The notes under the pieces are model-generated. The model was not told where the DNA came from and ran no database searches. It worked only from the letters and a program-made list of their open reading frames with translations. Made by a program: the position numbers and the translations under genes. DNA of 62,793 nt from an uncultured PS1 clade bacterium (GTDB lineage: Bacteria; Pseudomonadota; Alphaproteobacteria; MED-G09): positions 1 through 62,793 of the forward strand of contig CACLNZ010000006.1 of assembly GCA_902608415.1 (NCBI GenBank), given 5' to 3'. Below, piece after piece: positions 49,973 through 61,255 of this stretch (the stretch's first letter is position 1; the number at the start of each line of letters is the position of its first letter).

Positions 49973-51319
49973 ATGAGATATTTACCATTAACTAAAAACG
50001 ATAGAGAAGAAATGTTAAGCACTATTGGGGCAAATAACATTAATGAACTTTTTTCCAATATTGCTGAAAAAGTAAGTATTAATCCAAAATTTAATTTACC
50101 TAATCATAAAACCGAAATGGAAGTAGAAAAACATTTATCTCTTTTGTCTGATAAAAATCTTCACGCAGATAATAGTAGTTTTTTTATAGGCGGTGGATCA
50201 TACAAACATCATATTCCTGCAAGTGTAGATCATATTATTCAGAGATCTGAATTTTTGACTTCATATACCCCATATCAACCAGAAATATCGCAGGGTACAT
50301 TGCAATATTTGTATGAATTTCAAACTCAGGTATCTCTCTTAACTGGCATGGATATTTCTAATGCATCTATGTATGACGGGTCAACCGCTGCTGCTGAAGC
50401 AGTATCAATGGCGAAAAGAATAACTAAAAGAAATGGGGTTATTTTATCAAATACGATCCACCCCCATTATGCAGATGTTATCAAAACTGTATCTGGAATT
50501 AAAGATACCGATTTTATTTACAATAGAAAATTTTCTATCGAGATTGATCATTTATTCAATGAGGTTGATGATAATACTGCTTGTGTAGTCGTTCAAAATC
50601 CTGACTTTTTTGGTTCTTGTTACGATTTATCATCATTATCAAAATTTGTTCAAAGTAAGGGAGCATTACTTATTGTTGTTGTAACTGAAGTTTTATCATT
50701 AGGAATGATGAAATCTCCAGGTACAATGGGTGCTGATATTGTCGCATGCGAAGGTCAATCCCTTGGGAATCCTATGAATTTTGGAGGACCATATGTAGGC
50801 TTGTTATCAACAAAGAATAAATATTTAAGACAAATCCCTGGAAGGATTGTTGGAGAGTCTGAGGATGTTGATGGAAAAAAAGGTTTCGTATTAACATTGT
50901 CAGCAAGAGAGCAACATATTCGAAGAGAAAAGGCTACATCAAATATTTGTACAAATTCAGGACTATGCAGTCTGGCATTTACAATTCACTTAACACTTCT
51001 TGGTGAAAAAGGCTTTAAGAGGCTTTCAAGGCTTAATCATGAATCAGCATTAAATTTGAAAGAAAAAATATTAAAAATCCCAGAAGTTAAATTGTTAAAC
51101 AAAAGTTTTTTTAATGAATTTACTATCGAACTACCAATTAAAGGCAAAGTATTTGTTGATAGAATGGCAGAAAAAGGTGTTCTAGCAGGTATACCGGTAT
51201 CAAGATTGATTAATAATAATAAAGAATTAGATAATTTTATCGTGGTTGCTAGCACGGAAACTAATACAGAAGATGATATGAATTCATATATTGAATCAGC
51301 AAATGAGGTTTTAAGATGA
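49973..51319 (+). CDS. gcvPA: Glycine dehydrogenase (decarboxylating) subunit 1
   Basis: RYLPLTKNDREEMLSTIG, YTPYQPEISQGTLQYLYEFQT, YDGSTAAAEAVSMA. Confidence 0.97.
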   Translation: MRYLPLTKNDREEMLSTIGANNINELFSNIAEKVSINPKFNLPNHKTEMEVEKHLSLLSDKNLHADNSSFFIGGGSYKHHIPASVDHIIQRSEFLTSYTPYQPEISQGTLQYLYEFQTQVSLLTGMDISNASMYDGSTAAAEAVSMAKRITKRNGVILSNTIHPHYADVIKTVSGIKDTDFIYNRKFSIEIDHLFNEVDDNTACVVVQNPDFFGSCYDLSSLSKFVQSKGALLIVVVTEVLSLGMMKSPGTMGADIVACEGQSLGNPMNFGGPYVGLLSTKNKYLRQIPGRIVGESEDVDGKKGFVLTLSAREQHIRREKATSNICTNSGLCSLAFTIHLTLLGEKGFKRLSRLNHESALNLKEKILKIPEVKLLNKSFFNEFTIELPIKGKVFVDRMAEKGVLAGIPVSRLINNNKELDNFIVVASTETNTEDDMNSYIESANEVLR

Positions 51320-52812
51320 AAAATTCGAATAAAGGTCTAAATCACGATGAACCAATATTGTTTGAAATTGGTGGTATGGATAAAACTGGAGTTGATCTTA
51401 ATGAACCAACATTTGAAGAAAATCTTATTGGTGATTGTTTTGAGGATCGAGAAATTGGTTTACCTGGATTAAGCGAGCCTGAGTCAATTAGACATTATGT
51501 TAGATTATCAAGAAAGAACTATTCAATTGATGCAGGTCTTTATCCTTTAGGTTCATGCACAATGAAGCATAATCCAAGACTAAATGAGAAATTGGCAAGA
51601 TTAAAAGGATTTTCTGAAGTTCATCCACTTCAACCCTTATCAACATGTCAAGGTGCTCTTGAACTTATAGATGAAATTTCGATTTGGCTAAAAGAATTAA
51701 CAGGAATGAAAGCTGTTACTATGACTCCAAAAGCTGGCGCTCAAGGTGAGCTTTGTGGAATGCTTGCAATTAAAAAAGCAATAGAAGCAAGAAATGAGTG
51801 TCATCGAACTAAGGTTTTGGTTCCTGATTCTGCTCATGGTACTAACCCTGCAACTGCTGCTTTTTTAGGTTTTGATGTTGTAACAATAAAATCTGATAAA
51901 AATGGTAGATTGAATTTTGATGATTTTAAAGAGAATGTAGATAAAAACTTTGCTGCAGCAATGATTACAAATCCAAATACATGCGGTCTTTTTGAGGACG
52001 AAATTATTGAAATAGCAAATTACATTCATGATGCAGGTGGTTATTTATATTGTGACGGAGCCAACTTTAATGCCCTAGTTGGCAAAGTTAGGCCTGGTGA
52101 TTTAGGTATTGATGCTATGCATATAAATTTACATAAAACATTTTCTACACCTCATGGCGGAGGTGGACCAGGATCTGGTCCAGTTGTTTTTTCTGATATT
52201 TTAAAGGAGTTTTGTCCAGCTCCACTTTTAAAAAAGGATGAAGATAATTATTATTTAGTTGAAAATCATAATGATAAAGATATTGATAAATCTTTTGGTC
52301 GGCTTTGTGTTTTTCATGGCCAAATGGGAATGTTCGTTAGAGCCTTATCTTACATGATGAGTCATGGTTCTGACGGTTTAAGGCAAGTTTCAGAAGACGC
52401 AGTTCTGAATGCAAATTATATTAAATCTTCATTAGAGGATATTTTAACGCCTGCTTATGAAGGATATTGTATGCATGAAGTATTATTCAATGACGATTTT
52501 TTAAGTGGAACGGGTGTTGAGACAATTGATTTCGCAAAGGCTTTAATAGATAAAGGTTATCATCCAATGACAATATATTTCCCGCTTGTTGTTCATGGAG
52601 CATTGCTAGTCGAACCAACAGAAACTGAGTCAAAGAATTCTATTGACCAATTTATTGAAACTATTAGGGAATTAGCCTCAAAAACTCAAGATGGAGAAGA
52701 ATTCTTTAAGAAGGCGCCAATTTATACTCCCATTAGAAGATTAGATGAAACGAAAGCCGCAAGAAATCCAGTTTTAAGATGGCAAAAGAATGATGTAATT
52801 GCAGCAGAGTAG
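51316..52812 (+). CDS. gcvPB: Glycine dehydrogenase (decarboxylating) subunit 2
   Basis: GLPGLSEPESIRHYVRLSRKNYSIDAGLYPLGSCTMKHNPRLNE, HINLHKTFSTPHGGGGPGSGPV. Confidence 0.97.
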   Translation: MKNSNKGLNHDEPILFEIGGMDKTGVDLNEPTFEENLIGDCFEDREIGLPGLSEPESIRHYVRLSRKNYSIDAGLYPLGSCTMKHNPRLNEKLARLKGFSEVHPLQPLSTCQGALELIDEISIWLKELTGMKAVTMTPKAGAQGELCGMLAIKKAIEARNECHRTKVLVPDSAHGTNPATAAFLGFDVVTIKSDKNGRLNFDDFKENVDKNFAAAMITNPNTCGLFEDEIIEIANYIHDAGGYLYCDGANFNALVGKVRPGDLGIDAMHINLHKTFSTPHGGGGPGSGPVVFSDILKEFCPAPLLKKDEDNYYLVENHNDKDIDKSFGRLCVFHGQMGMFVRALSYMMSHGSDGLRQVSEDAVLNANYIKSSLEDILTPAYEGYCMHEVLFNDDFLSGTGVETIDFAKALIDKGYHPMTIYFPLVVHGALLVEPTETESKNSIDQFIETIRELASKTQDGEEFFKKAPIYTPIRRLDETKAARNPVLRWQKNDVIAAE

Positions 52813-53426
52813 TGCCCGATTTTTCTGTTGAGGATAAAAAAAGACAATTAGATTTTATTAATATTGCTGGTGTAGATGAGGCGGGAAGAGGTCCTTGGGC
52901 TGGACCAGTTTATTCAGCAATCGTTATTTTAAATAGGAACTGTATACCTGAGGGTATAAATGACTCTAAAAAAATTTCTGAAAAAAAACGTATAGAGCTA
53001 TATGAAGAAATCCTTATAAATCATAAATATGGTATAGGTTTCGCTTCACCAGATGAAATAGACCAATTAAATATCCTCGAGGCTACATTTCTTTCTATGC
53101 GAAGAGCATTAGAAAACCTTATTATAAAGCCTGATTATATTCTTGTAGATGGGAATTTGAGTCCAAGTTTTAATATTCCTCATGAAAGTATAATAAAAGG
53201 TGACAGTATCTCAATGTCAATTGCTGCAGCATCAATAATTGCTAAAGTTGAAAGAGACAAATTTATGTTAAATATCGATAACGAATACCCAGAATATAAA
53301 TGGAAAAAAAATAAGGGATATGGAACAAAAGATCACCAAAATGCATTAAATGCTCATGGTGTAACAAAATACCATAGAAAATCATTTTCTCCCATTCGCA
53401 AGATATTGAGTCTTTCAGCGGACTAA
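52812..53426 (+). CDS. rnhB: Ribonuclease HII
   Basis: GVDEAGRGPWAGPVYSAIVIL, INDSKKISEKKR, ASIIAKVERDKFM; GTG start. Confidence 0.96.
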   Translation: MPDFSVEDKKRQLDFINIAGVDEAGRGPWAGPVYSAIVILNRNCIPEGINDSKKISEKKRIELYEEILINHKYGIGFASPDEIDQLNILEATFLSMRRALENLIIKPDYILVDGNLSPSFNIPHESIIKGDSISMSIAAASIIAKVERDKFMLNIDNEYPEYKWKKNKGYGTKDHQNALNAHGVTKYHRKSFSPIRKILSLSAD

Positions 53427-53452
53427 TGACTCAACATATAGATAATTGAATC
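53408..53452. promoter_or_regulatory. Three GANTC (predicted CcrM) sites at 20-bp spacing upstream of ccrM
   Basis: GAGTC 53408-53412, GACTC 53428-53432, GAATC 53448-53452 read directly from the sequence. Confidence 0.6.
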
Positions 53453-53493
53453 AAATAATAATTCTTGGAATATATTTTGTTGACCAAATATAA

Positions 53494-55507
<2,014 letters not shown>

Positions 55508-55570
55508 AATTTGTTATTTAATTTTCTTAGAGTTACCTAACATTTATCTTTTACTTTATAATATTGAAAT

Positions 55571-56311
55571 ATGAAAATTATACGAGTTTATATAAATAAA
55601 AAAATAACAAATGGGTTTATAGAGTTAGATCAATCTCAAACTCATTATATTAAAAATGTTATGCGATTAAATATTGGAGATAATTTTAATATTTTTAATG
55701 AAAATGATGGTGAGTGGGTTGTTGAGCTTCTTGAATTAAATAAGAAAATATCAAAAGTTAAAATATTAAAAGAAATTGGCATTAAAGATAAGCCTAGTGA
55801 TATTTGGATACTTTTTGCGCCAGTTAAAAAATTGAGAGTCGATTTCATTGCTCAAAAAATAACTGAATTAGGTGCTAGAGTTATTTGGCCAGTTCTTACG
55901 GAGAGAACTCAATATAAATCCATCAAGCAATCTAAAATTTTGTCCAATGCTATTGAGGCTGCTGAACAGTGTGGTTTAACATTTATTCCAAAGGTTAATA
56001 AGATAGAAAACCTTGAGTATATCATTGATAATTGGAATCATATAGATTCTGAACGAACCTTAATATTTTGTGATGAAAAGTGTGAAAATAATCCAAAAAA
56101 ACAACTTGAGTCCATTAAAAAGATAAACAAATCAAACAAATGGGCTATTCTTATTGGTCCAGAGGGTGGTTTTAGCGATAAAGAAAGAGAAAAGATTAAT
56201 AATATTAAAAATTTAAGCATTATTTCACTTGGACCAAGAATTTTAAGATCTGATACTGCGATAGTTAGTTCATTATCTCTTTTTCATTCAACTCTAGGTG
56301 ATTGGGTATAG
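55571..56311 (+). CDS. rsmE: 16S rRNA (uracil1498-N3)-methyltransferase
   Basis: QKITELGARVIWPVLTERTQ, AILIGPEGGFSDKERE, LGPRILRSDTAIVSSLSL. Confidence 0.95.
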   Translation: MKIIRVYINKKITNGFIELDQSQTHYIKNVMRLNIGDNFNIFNENDGEWVVELLELNKKISKVKILKEIGIKDKPSDIWILFAPVKKLRVDFIAQKITELGARVIWPVLTERTQYKSIKQSKILSNAIEAAEQCGLTFIPKVNKIENLEYIIDNWNHIDSERTLIFCDEKCENNPKKQLESIKKINKSNKWAILIGPEGGFSDKEREKINNIKNLSIISLGPRILRSDTAIVSSLSLFHSTLGDWV

Positions 56312-56342
56312 CTTTATAGGCGAAAATTAACTAAAAAATAGA

Positions 56343-57695
56343 ATGGAAAGAATCGAATCAAAAGACCAATTAATTAGCTATATAGCTGAGGGAGAAAAAA
56401 ACCCATCAGATTTTAAGATTGGCACAGAACATGAGAAATTCCCATTCAAAATTGATACAAACAAACCAATTTCATATGACGGTACGAATGGTATTCGAAG
56501 TCTTCTTGCGAATTTTGAAGAATATGGATGGAAACCAGTTTATGAAAATGAAAATGTCATTGCGCTCACTCGGGATAATAAATTAGGCGGAGGTTCAATA
56601 ACTCTTGAGCCAGCGGGTCAGTTCGAACTCTCCGGAGCAATGTTAGATACTATTCATGAAACATTCTTTGAGTTAGTTGAGCATAAAAATCAATTATCAA
56701 ATATCGGAGAAAAAATGGGATTAGATTTTTTAGCTATAGGCTTTACCCCTGACTGGTCTAGAGATGAAATGCCTATAATGCCAAAAAAGCGTTACGATAT
56801 AATGAGGAGTTATATGCCTACTAAAGGTGATCACGGACTTGATATGATGTTAAGGTCATGTACTTCACAGGTTAATTTAGATTATTCATCAGAATTGGAT
56901 ATGGTTAAGAAATTAAGGCTTTCATTTCTTCTTCAGCCTCTTGCAACAGCTTTATTCTCTAACTCACCATTTAGTGAAAATTCTCTTAATGGCTTTAGTT
57001 CATATAGAAGCGAAGTTTGGAAAGACACTGATCCAGATAGAACAGGTATTTTAACTTTTATTTTTGATGATGGTATGTGTTATGAGCAATATGTAGACTA
57101 TGCTTTGAAAGTTCCGATGTACTTTATTTACAGAAACGGAGAGTACATTAATTTAACTGGCTATACCTTTGATGATTTTATTAATGGAAAAATTGAGGAA
57201 GTAAAAGATTTTTATCCAACTATTGATGATTGGGAGCTTCATTTAACAACAATTTTTCCTGAGGCTAGGTTAAAAAAGTTTATTGAAATGAGAGGTGCTG
57301 ATGCAGGTAATATAAATCATGTATGTGCATTATCGGCTTTTTGGGTAGGATTAATGTATGATACTAATTCTTTAAATGCAGCTTTAGAATTGACAAAAAA
57401 TATATCTTCTGAAGAATTAGTAGCATTAAGGAATATTGTTCCCAGAAAAGGATTGCATTCTAGATTAGGCAAACTAGATATTTATCAATTAGCATCTGAA
57501 GTTATATCTTTGTCAAAAGATGGCCTTATAAGAAGAAATAATTTAAATAAAAATAATCTGGATGAAAGTTATTATCTAAAATATTTAGAAGATATTGTTA
57601 TCGCTAAAGAAAATCCTGCTGATAGCCTTATGAAAAAATTCAAAAATAACTGGAATGAGGACATTTCAAAAATATATGAGAATTGTCGTTTCTAA
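56343..57695 (+). CDS. gshA: Glutamate--cysteine ligase
   Basis: GTEHEKFPF, LGGGSITLEPAGQFELSGA, MLRSCTSQVNLDY. Confidence 0.94.
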   Translation: MERIESKDQLISYIAEGEKNPSDFKIGTEHEKFPFKIDTNKPISYDGTNGIRSLLANFEEYGWKPVYENENVIALTRDNKLGGGSITLEPAGQFELSGAMLDTIHETFFELVEHKNQLSNIGEKMGLDFLAIGFTPDWSRDEMPIMPKKRYDIMRSYMPTKGDHGLDMMLRSCTSQVNLDYSSELDMVKKLRLSFLLQPLATALFSNSPFSENSLNGFSSYRSEVWKDTDPDRTGILTFIFDDGMCYEQYVDYALKVPMYFIYRNGEYINLTGYTFDDFINGKIEEVKDFYPTIDDWELHLTTIFPEARLKKFIEMRGADAGNINHVCALSAFWVGLMYDTNSLNAALELTKNISSEELVALRNIVPRKGLHSRLGKLDIYQLASEVISLSKDGLIRRNNLNKNNLDESYYLKYLEDIVIAKENPADSLMKKFKNNWNEDISKIYENCRF

Positions 57696-57751
57696 GTTTT
57701 GCTATTTTGGTTATTTTTGTTTAGATTATTATTTTTTTAAGGACGAAAATT

Positions 57752-58870
57752 ATGAATTTCGATTTTTCAGAAGATCAGAAAATGCTTAAAGAACAGGTTT
57801 CTAAGTTTTTATCTGATAATTGCTCTTTAGATGTTGCTAGAGATATTCTTGAAAGCGATAAAACATACTCAGAGGAAGTATGGCGTGGTTTAATAGATTT
57901 AGGTTTAACTGGAACAGCAATTCCTGAAGAATATGGTGGACTAGGTTTAGGTGCTCTTGAATTGTGTGTAGTTGCTGAAGAATTAGGAAGAGCGGCAGCA
58001 CCAGTTCCATTTTCTTCATCAGTTTATCTAGGAACTGAAGCTATAGTTAAGTATGGAACAGATAGTCAAAAAGAGAAATGGTTACCAAAATTGGCTGTAG
58101 GTGAATTAATTTCTACTTTTGCACTCCCTGAAACTAATTCAGAACCAACTGAAAAGAATATTAAAACAACTTTTTCTAACGGAAAGATCAATGGAAGGAA
58201 AATTCCCGTTGCAGATGGAAGTTGTTCAGATATTGCAATTGTAGTTGTTAAAAATACAGATAATGACCATATTGCTCTAACGATAGTTGACTTAACTTCT
58301 GAAAATGTAAAAAGAAATCAAATTAGCACATTGGACCCTTCAAGAGATCATGCTGAAATTATTTTTGAAAATTCTGATGCAGAGCTCATGGATACCGGTG
58401 ATGAAGGTTGGGGAGCTATTGAAAATATTTTAAATTCTGCTGCTGTCTTAATGGCTTTTGAGCAAATAGGTGGCGCTGAAGCCTCTCTAAATATGGCAAA
58501 AGATTATGCCCTTGATAGATATGCCTTTGGACGACAGATTGGATCTTACCAGGCAATTAAACATAAATTGGCTGATATGTATGTAAAAATAGAGTTAGCT
58601 AGATCAAATAGTTATTATGGGGCAATGATGCTTAATGACGGTGGCGCTGATTTAAAAATTGCTGCCGCTGCATCCAGAGTTGCTGCAACAGATGCATATA
58701 ATTTTGCTGCTCAGGAGAGTATTCAAACACATGGTGGAATTGGTTTTACTTGGGAAGCAGACACACAATTTTTTTATAGAAGAAGTCAAGTTCTTGGTTT
58801 AGCTCTGGGTAGTTCAATTACTTGGAAAAATAAACTTGTTAATCAGCTAGAAGAAAAAAATATTAGTTAA
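57752..58870 (+). CDS. Acyl-CoA dehydrogenase family protein
   Basis: MNFDFSEDQKMLKEQVSKFL, ALPETNSEPT, RYAFGRQIGSYQAIKHKLADM, IQTHGGIGFTWE. Confidence 0.93.
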   Translation: MNFDFSEDQKMLKEQVSKFLSDNCSLDVARDILESDKTYSEEVWRGLIDLGLTGTAIPEEYGGLGLGALELCVVAEELGRAAAPVPFSSSVYLGTEAIVKYGTDSQKEKWLPKLAVGELISTFALPETNSEPTEKNIKTTFSNGKINGRKIPVADGSCSDIAIVVVKNTDNDHIALTIVDLTSENVKRNQISTLDPSRDHAEIIFENSDAELMDTGDEGWGAIENILNSAAVLMAFEQIGGAEASLNMAKDYALDRYAFGRQIGSYQAIKHKLADMYVKIELARSNSYYGAMMLNDGGADLKIAAAASRVAATDAYNFAAQESIQTHGGIGFTWEADTQFFYRRSQVLGLALGSSITWKNKLVNQLEEKNIS

Positions 58871-58881
58871 GGAGAATATTT

Positions 58882-60111
58882 ATGGATTTTAATGACACTA
58901 AGGAAGAAGCAGATTTTAGAGAAGAAGTAAAAAATTGGCTAAAAGAAAATGCTTCAAAAGGTGAAAAAGTTGGTGGTCGCTATGATGCGATAGATGTTCA
59001 AGAAGATGCCTTATCTCGAGCCAGAGACTGGCAGGCTAAAAAGGCTGAAGCTGGATATGCAGCGATTACATGGCCAGAAGAGTTTGGCGGTCTTGGAGGT
59101 ACAGCAATTCAATCAGTTATTTATTCTCAAGAAGAGGCTAAATATAATGTTCCAACAGGTTTTTTTGAAATTGGTCTTGGAATGTGTATTCCTACAATGA
59201 TGGCATGGGCAACAAAAGAGCAAAATGAAAGATTTGTTAAACCTGCTCTTTATGGCGAAGAAGTATGGTGCCAGTTGTTTTCAGAACCTTCTGCAGGTTC
59301 AGATGTTGCCGGTGTTAGAACTAAAGCTGAAAAAGATGGCGATGATTGGATTATTAATGGTCAAAAAGTATGGACCTCAGGAGCGCATTTTTCTGACTTT
59401 GGAATAATAGTGGTTAGAACTGATCCAAATGTTGCTAAACATAAAGGGTTATCTTTTTTCTTCCTTGATATGAAATCCGAAGGAATAGAAGTTAAACCTA
59501 TCAGACAGCTTTCTGGTGGTGCAAACTTTAACGAGGTCTTTTTTACTGATGTAAGGGTACCGGATTCTCAAAGATTAGGCGATGTAGGGCAAGGGTGGAA
59601 GGTTGCTTTAACAACTTTAATGAATGAAAGACTTGCAATTGGCGTTCCTAAGTCTGCAGACTATAGTTCACTTACTAGAGCAGCAAAAGAGGTTGATTTA
59701 AATGATCAACCAGCAATTAAAAACGATTTAGTTAGGTCAAAAATAGCTGATTGGTATATTCAGGCTGAGGGTCTTAAATATACAAAGATGAGGACTTTAA
59801 CTGCTTTATCAAAGGGTGAAACTCCAGGGCCAGAAAGTTCAATTGGTAAAATAGTTTCTGCACCTAAAATGCAGGACCTTGCTTCATTTGCTATGGATCT
59901 TCAGGGAGCTGCTGGAATAATTAATGATTCAGAAATTGCTTTACTGCATTCAATATTTCAAAGCCAATGGTTAAGTGCTGCTGGATATAGAATTGCCGGA
60001 GGAACAGATGAGATACTCAGAAACATCGTTGCAGAAAGAGTTCTTGGTCTTCCTCAAGATGTAAGAGTTGATAAAGCTGTACCATTTAATGAATTGCCAA
60101 GTGGGCGTTAA
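58882..60111 (+). CDS. Acyl-CoA dehydrogenase family protein
   Basis: CQLFSEPSAGSDVAGVRTKAEKDGDDWIINGQKVWTSGA, AGGTDEILRNIVAERVLGLP. Confidence 0.94.
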   Translation: MDFNDTKEEADFREEVKNWLKENASKGEKVGGRYDAIDVQEDALSRARDWQAKKAEAGYAAITWPEEFGGLGGTAIQSVIYSQEEAKYNVPTGFFEIGLGMCIPTMMAWATKEQNERFVKPALYGEEVWCQLFSEPSAGSDVAGVRTKAEKDGDDWIINGQKVWTSGAHFSDFGIIVVRTDPNVAKHKGLSFFFLDMKSEGIEVKPIRQLSGGANFNEVFFTDVRVPDSQRLGDVGQGWKVALTTLMNERLAIGVPKSADYSSLTRAAKEVDLNDQPAIKNDLVRSKIADWYIQAEGLKYTKMRTLTALSKGETPGPESSIGKIVSAPKMQDLASFAMDLQGAAGIINDSEIALLHSIFQSQWLSAAGYRIAGGTDEILRNIVAERVLGLPQDVRVDKAVPFNELPSGR

Positions 60112-61190
60112 TTTATTTCGATAAAGTTAACTTGCTTTCCATTAATATCTTTTAAGGATAAATGAATTTTATTTTCAGTAAATTCAATGAATCCATAATT
60201 TTCCCATAGATACATAGAGTTAATTCTATTAGGCCCTGGTTCAGGTGGTCTATCTTTACCTTTATATTTTGTAACCCATGCAGCGCCTGGAAGATTTAGT
60301 GAACTAGAGGTAATTTCATATAAATTAGTACCTTTTTTGGTTTTATCTTTATAAATTCCGCCAGCATGTCTATCGCCAGATAAAAAAATTATATTTTTAA
60401 TATTTTTTGAATCAATAAGGTTATACAGCCTCTCCTTTTCTTTTGGCAGATTACCCCATTTCTCAAAGCCGTGACCCTCTGCAATAATTTGAATACTAGA
60501 AGCAATTATTCGAATATCCGCATTTTCATCCAATTTATTTGATAACCATTCCCATTGTTCATTGCCAATTAGAGTTTTATTAGGACTATTATCAGGTAAA
60601 TAGCGTTCTTTTCCAGGAGCTCCTCTTTCATCTGTCTGTTTAAGGGGCGATCTAAAGTATCTTGTATCAAGAAAAATTATTTGTAAAAGACCTTTTTTTG
60701 TTACTTTTTTTGTTTCGAAATAAATACCTTCTCTATTTCTTCTTGGATCATTTAAAGAAATATTCCAAAAATCAAGAAATAGATTTTTAGCTTCTTTTTT
60801 ATATTGATAATCAGCACCGCCATCATTTTTACCATAATCGTGATCATCCCAAATTGCATATACTTCATTAGTTTCCTCTAGTTTTGTGAAAGGAATTTTT
60901 GTTTTTTGTTTTTTATAGGCTTTGCTTAATTTGTCTAATTTTCCAGTAACTCTATCATCACCATAAACATTATCTCCCATAAAAATAAAAATATCTGATC
61001 TATCTTTAAGTATACTTTTCCATATAGGCTGTTTTTTTTCTTGAGTAATGCAAGCCCCAAGCGCAATTTTATTCACATATTTTGGAGTGGAATATAATTT
61101 TTCAAATGGCAAGGCATTAAAAAAAAGAGAAGTTAAGATTCCTAAGAGAAGAATTCTTCTATTAATTTTAGAAGTAAGTTTTTTTTTCAT
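60108..61190 (-). CDS. PhoD-like alkaline phosphatase/metallophosphoesterase, exported
   Basis: N-terminal RR-containing hydrophobic leader; FMGDNVYGDDR, WDDHDYGKNDGG, FLDTRYFRSPL, FLSGDRHAGG. Confidence 0.88.
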   Translation of the reverse strand: MKKKLTSKINRRILLLGILTSLFFNALPFEKLYSTPKYVNKIALGACITQEKKQPIWKSILKDRSDIFIFMGDNVYGDDRVTGKLDKLSKAYKKQKTKIPFTKLEETNEVYAIWDDHDYGKNDGGADYQYKKEAKNLFLDFWNISLNDPRRNREGIYFETKKVTKKGLLQIIFLDTRYFRSPLKQTDERGAPGKERYLPDNSPNKTLIGNEQWEWLSNKLDENADIRIIASSIQIIAEGHGFEKWGNLPKEKERLYNLIDSKNIKNIIFLSGDRHAGGIYKDKTKKGTNLYEITSSSLNLPGAAWVTKYKGKDRPPEPGPNRINSMYLWENYGFIEFTENKIHLSLKDINGKQVNFIEIN

Positions 61191-61204
61191 AATATTATTA
61201 TATA

Positions 61205-61233
61205 AAAAAAGGGCGCTAATTAATAGCGCCCCT
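61205..61233 (-). terminator. Rho-independent terminator for the minus-strand TonB receptor
   Basis: GGGCGCTA-ATTAA-TAGCGCCC stem with a T tract when read on the minus strand. Confidence 0.85.
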
Positions 61234-61255
61234 TGTTTAATATTATTGCTTTCAA

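Noticed and set aside
58994-59407. Two plus-strand ORFs (68 and 60 aa) inside the acyl-CoA dehydrogenase
   Set aside because: Alternate frame of a strongly supported ACAD gene.
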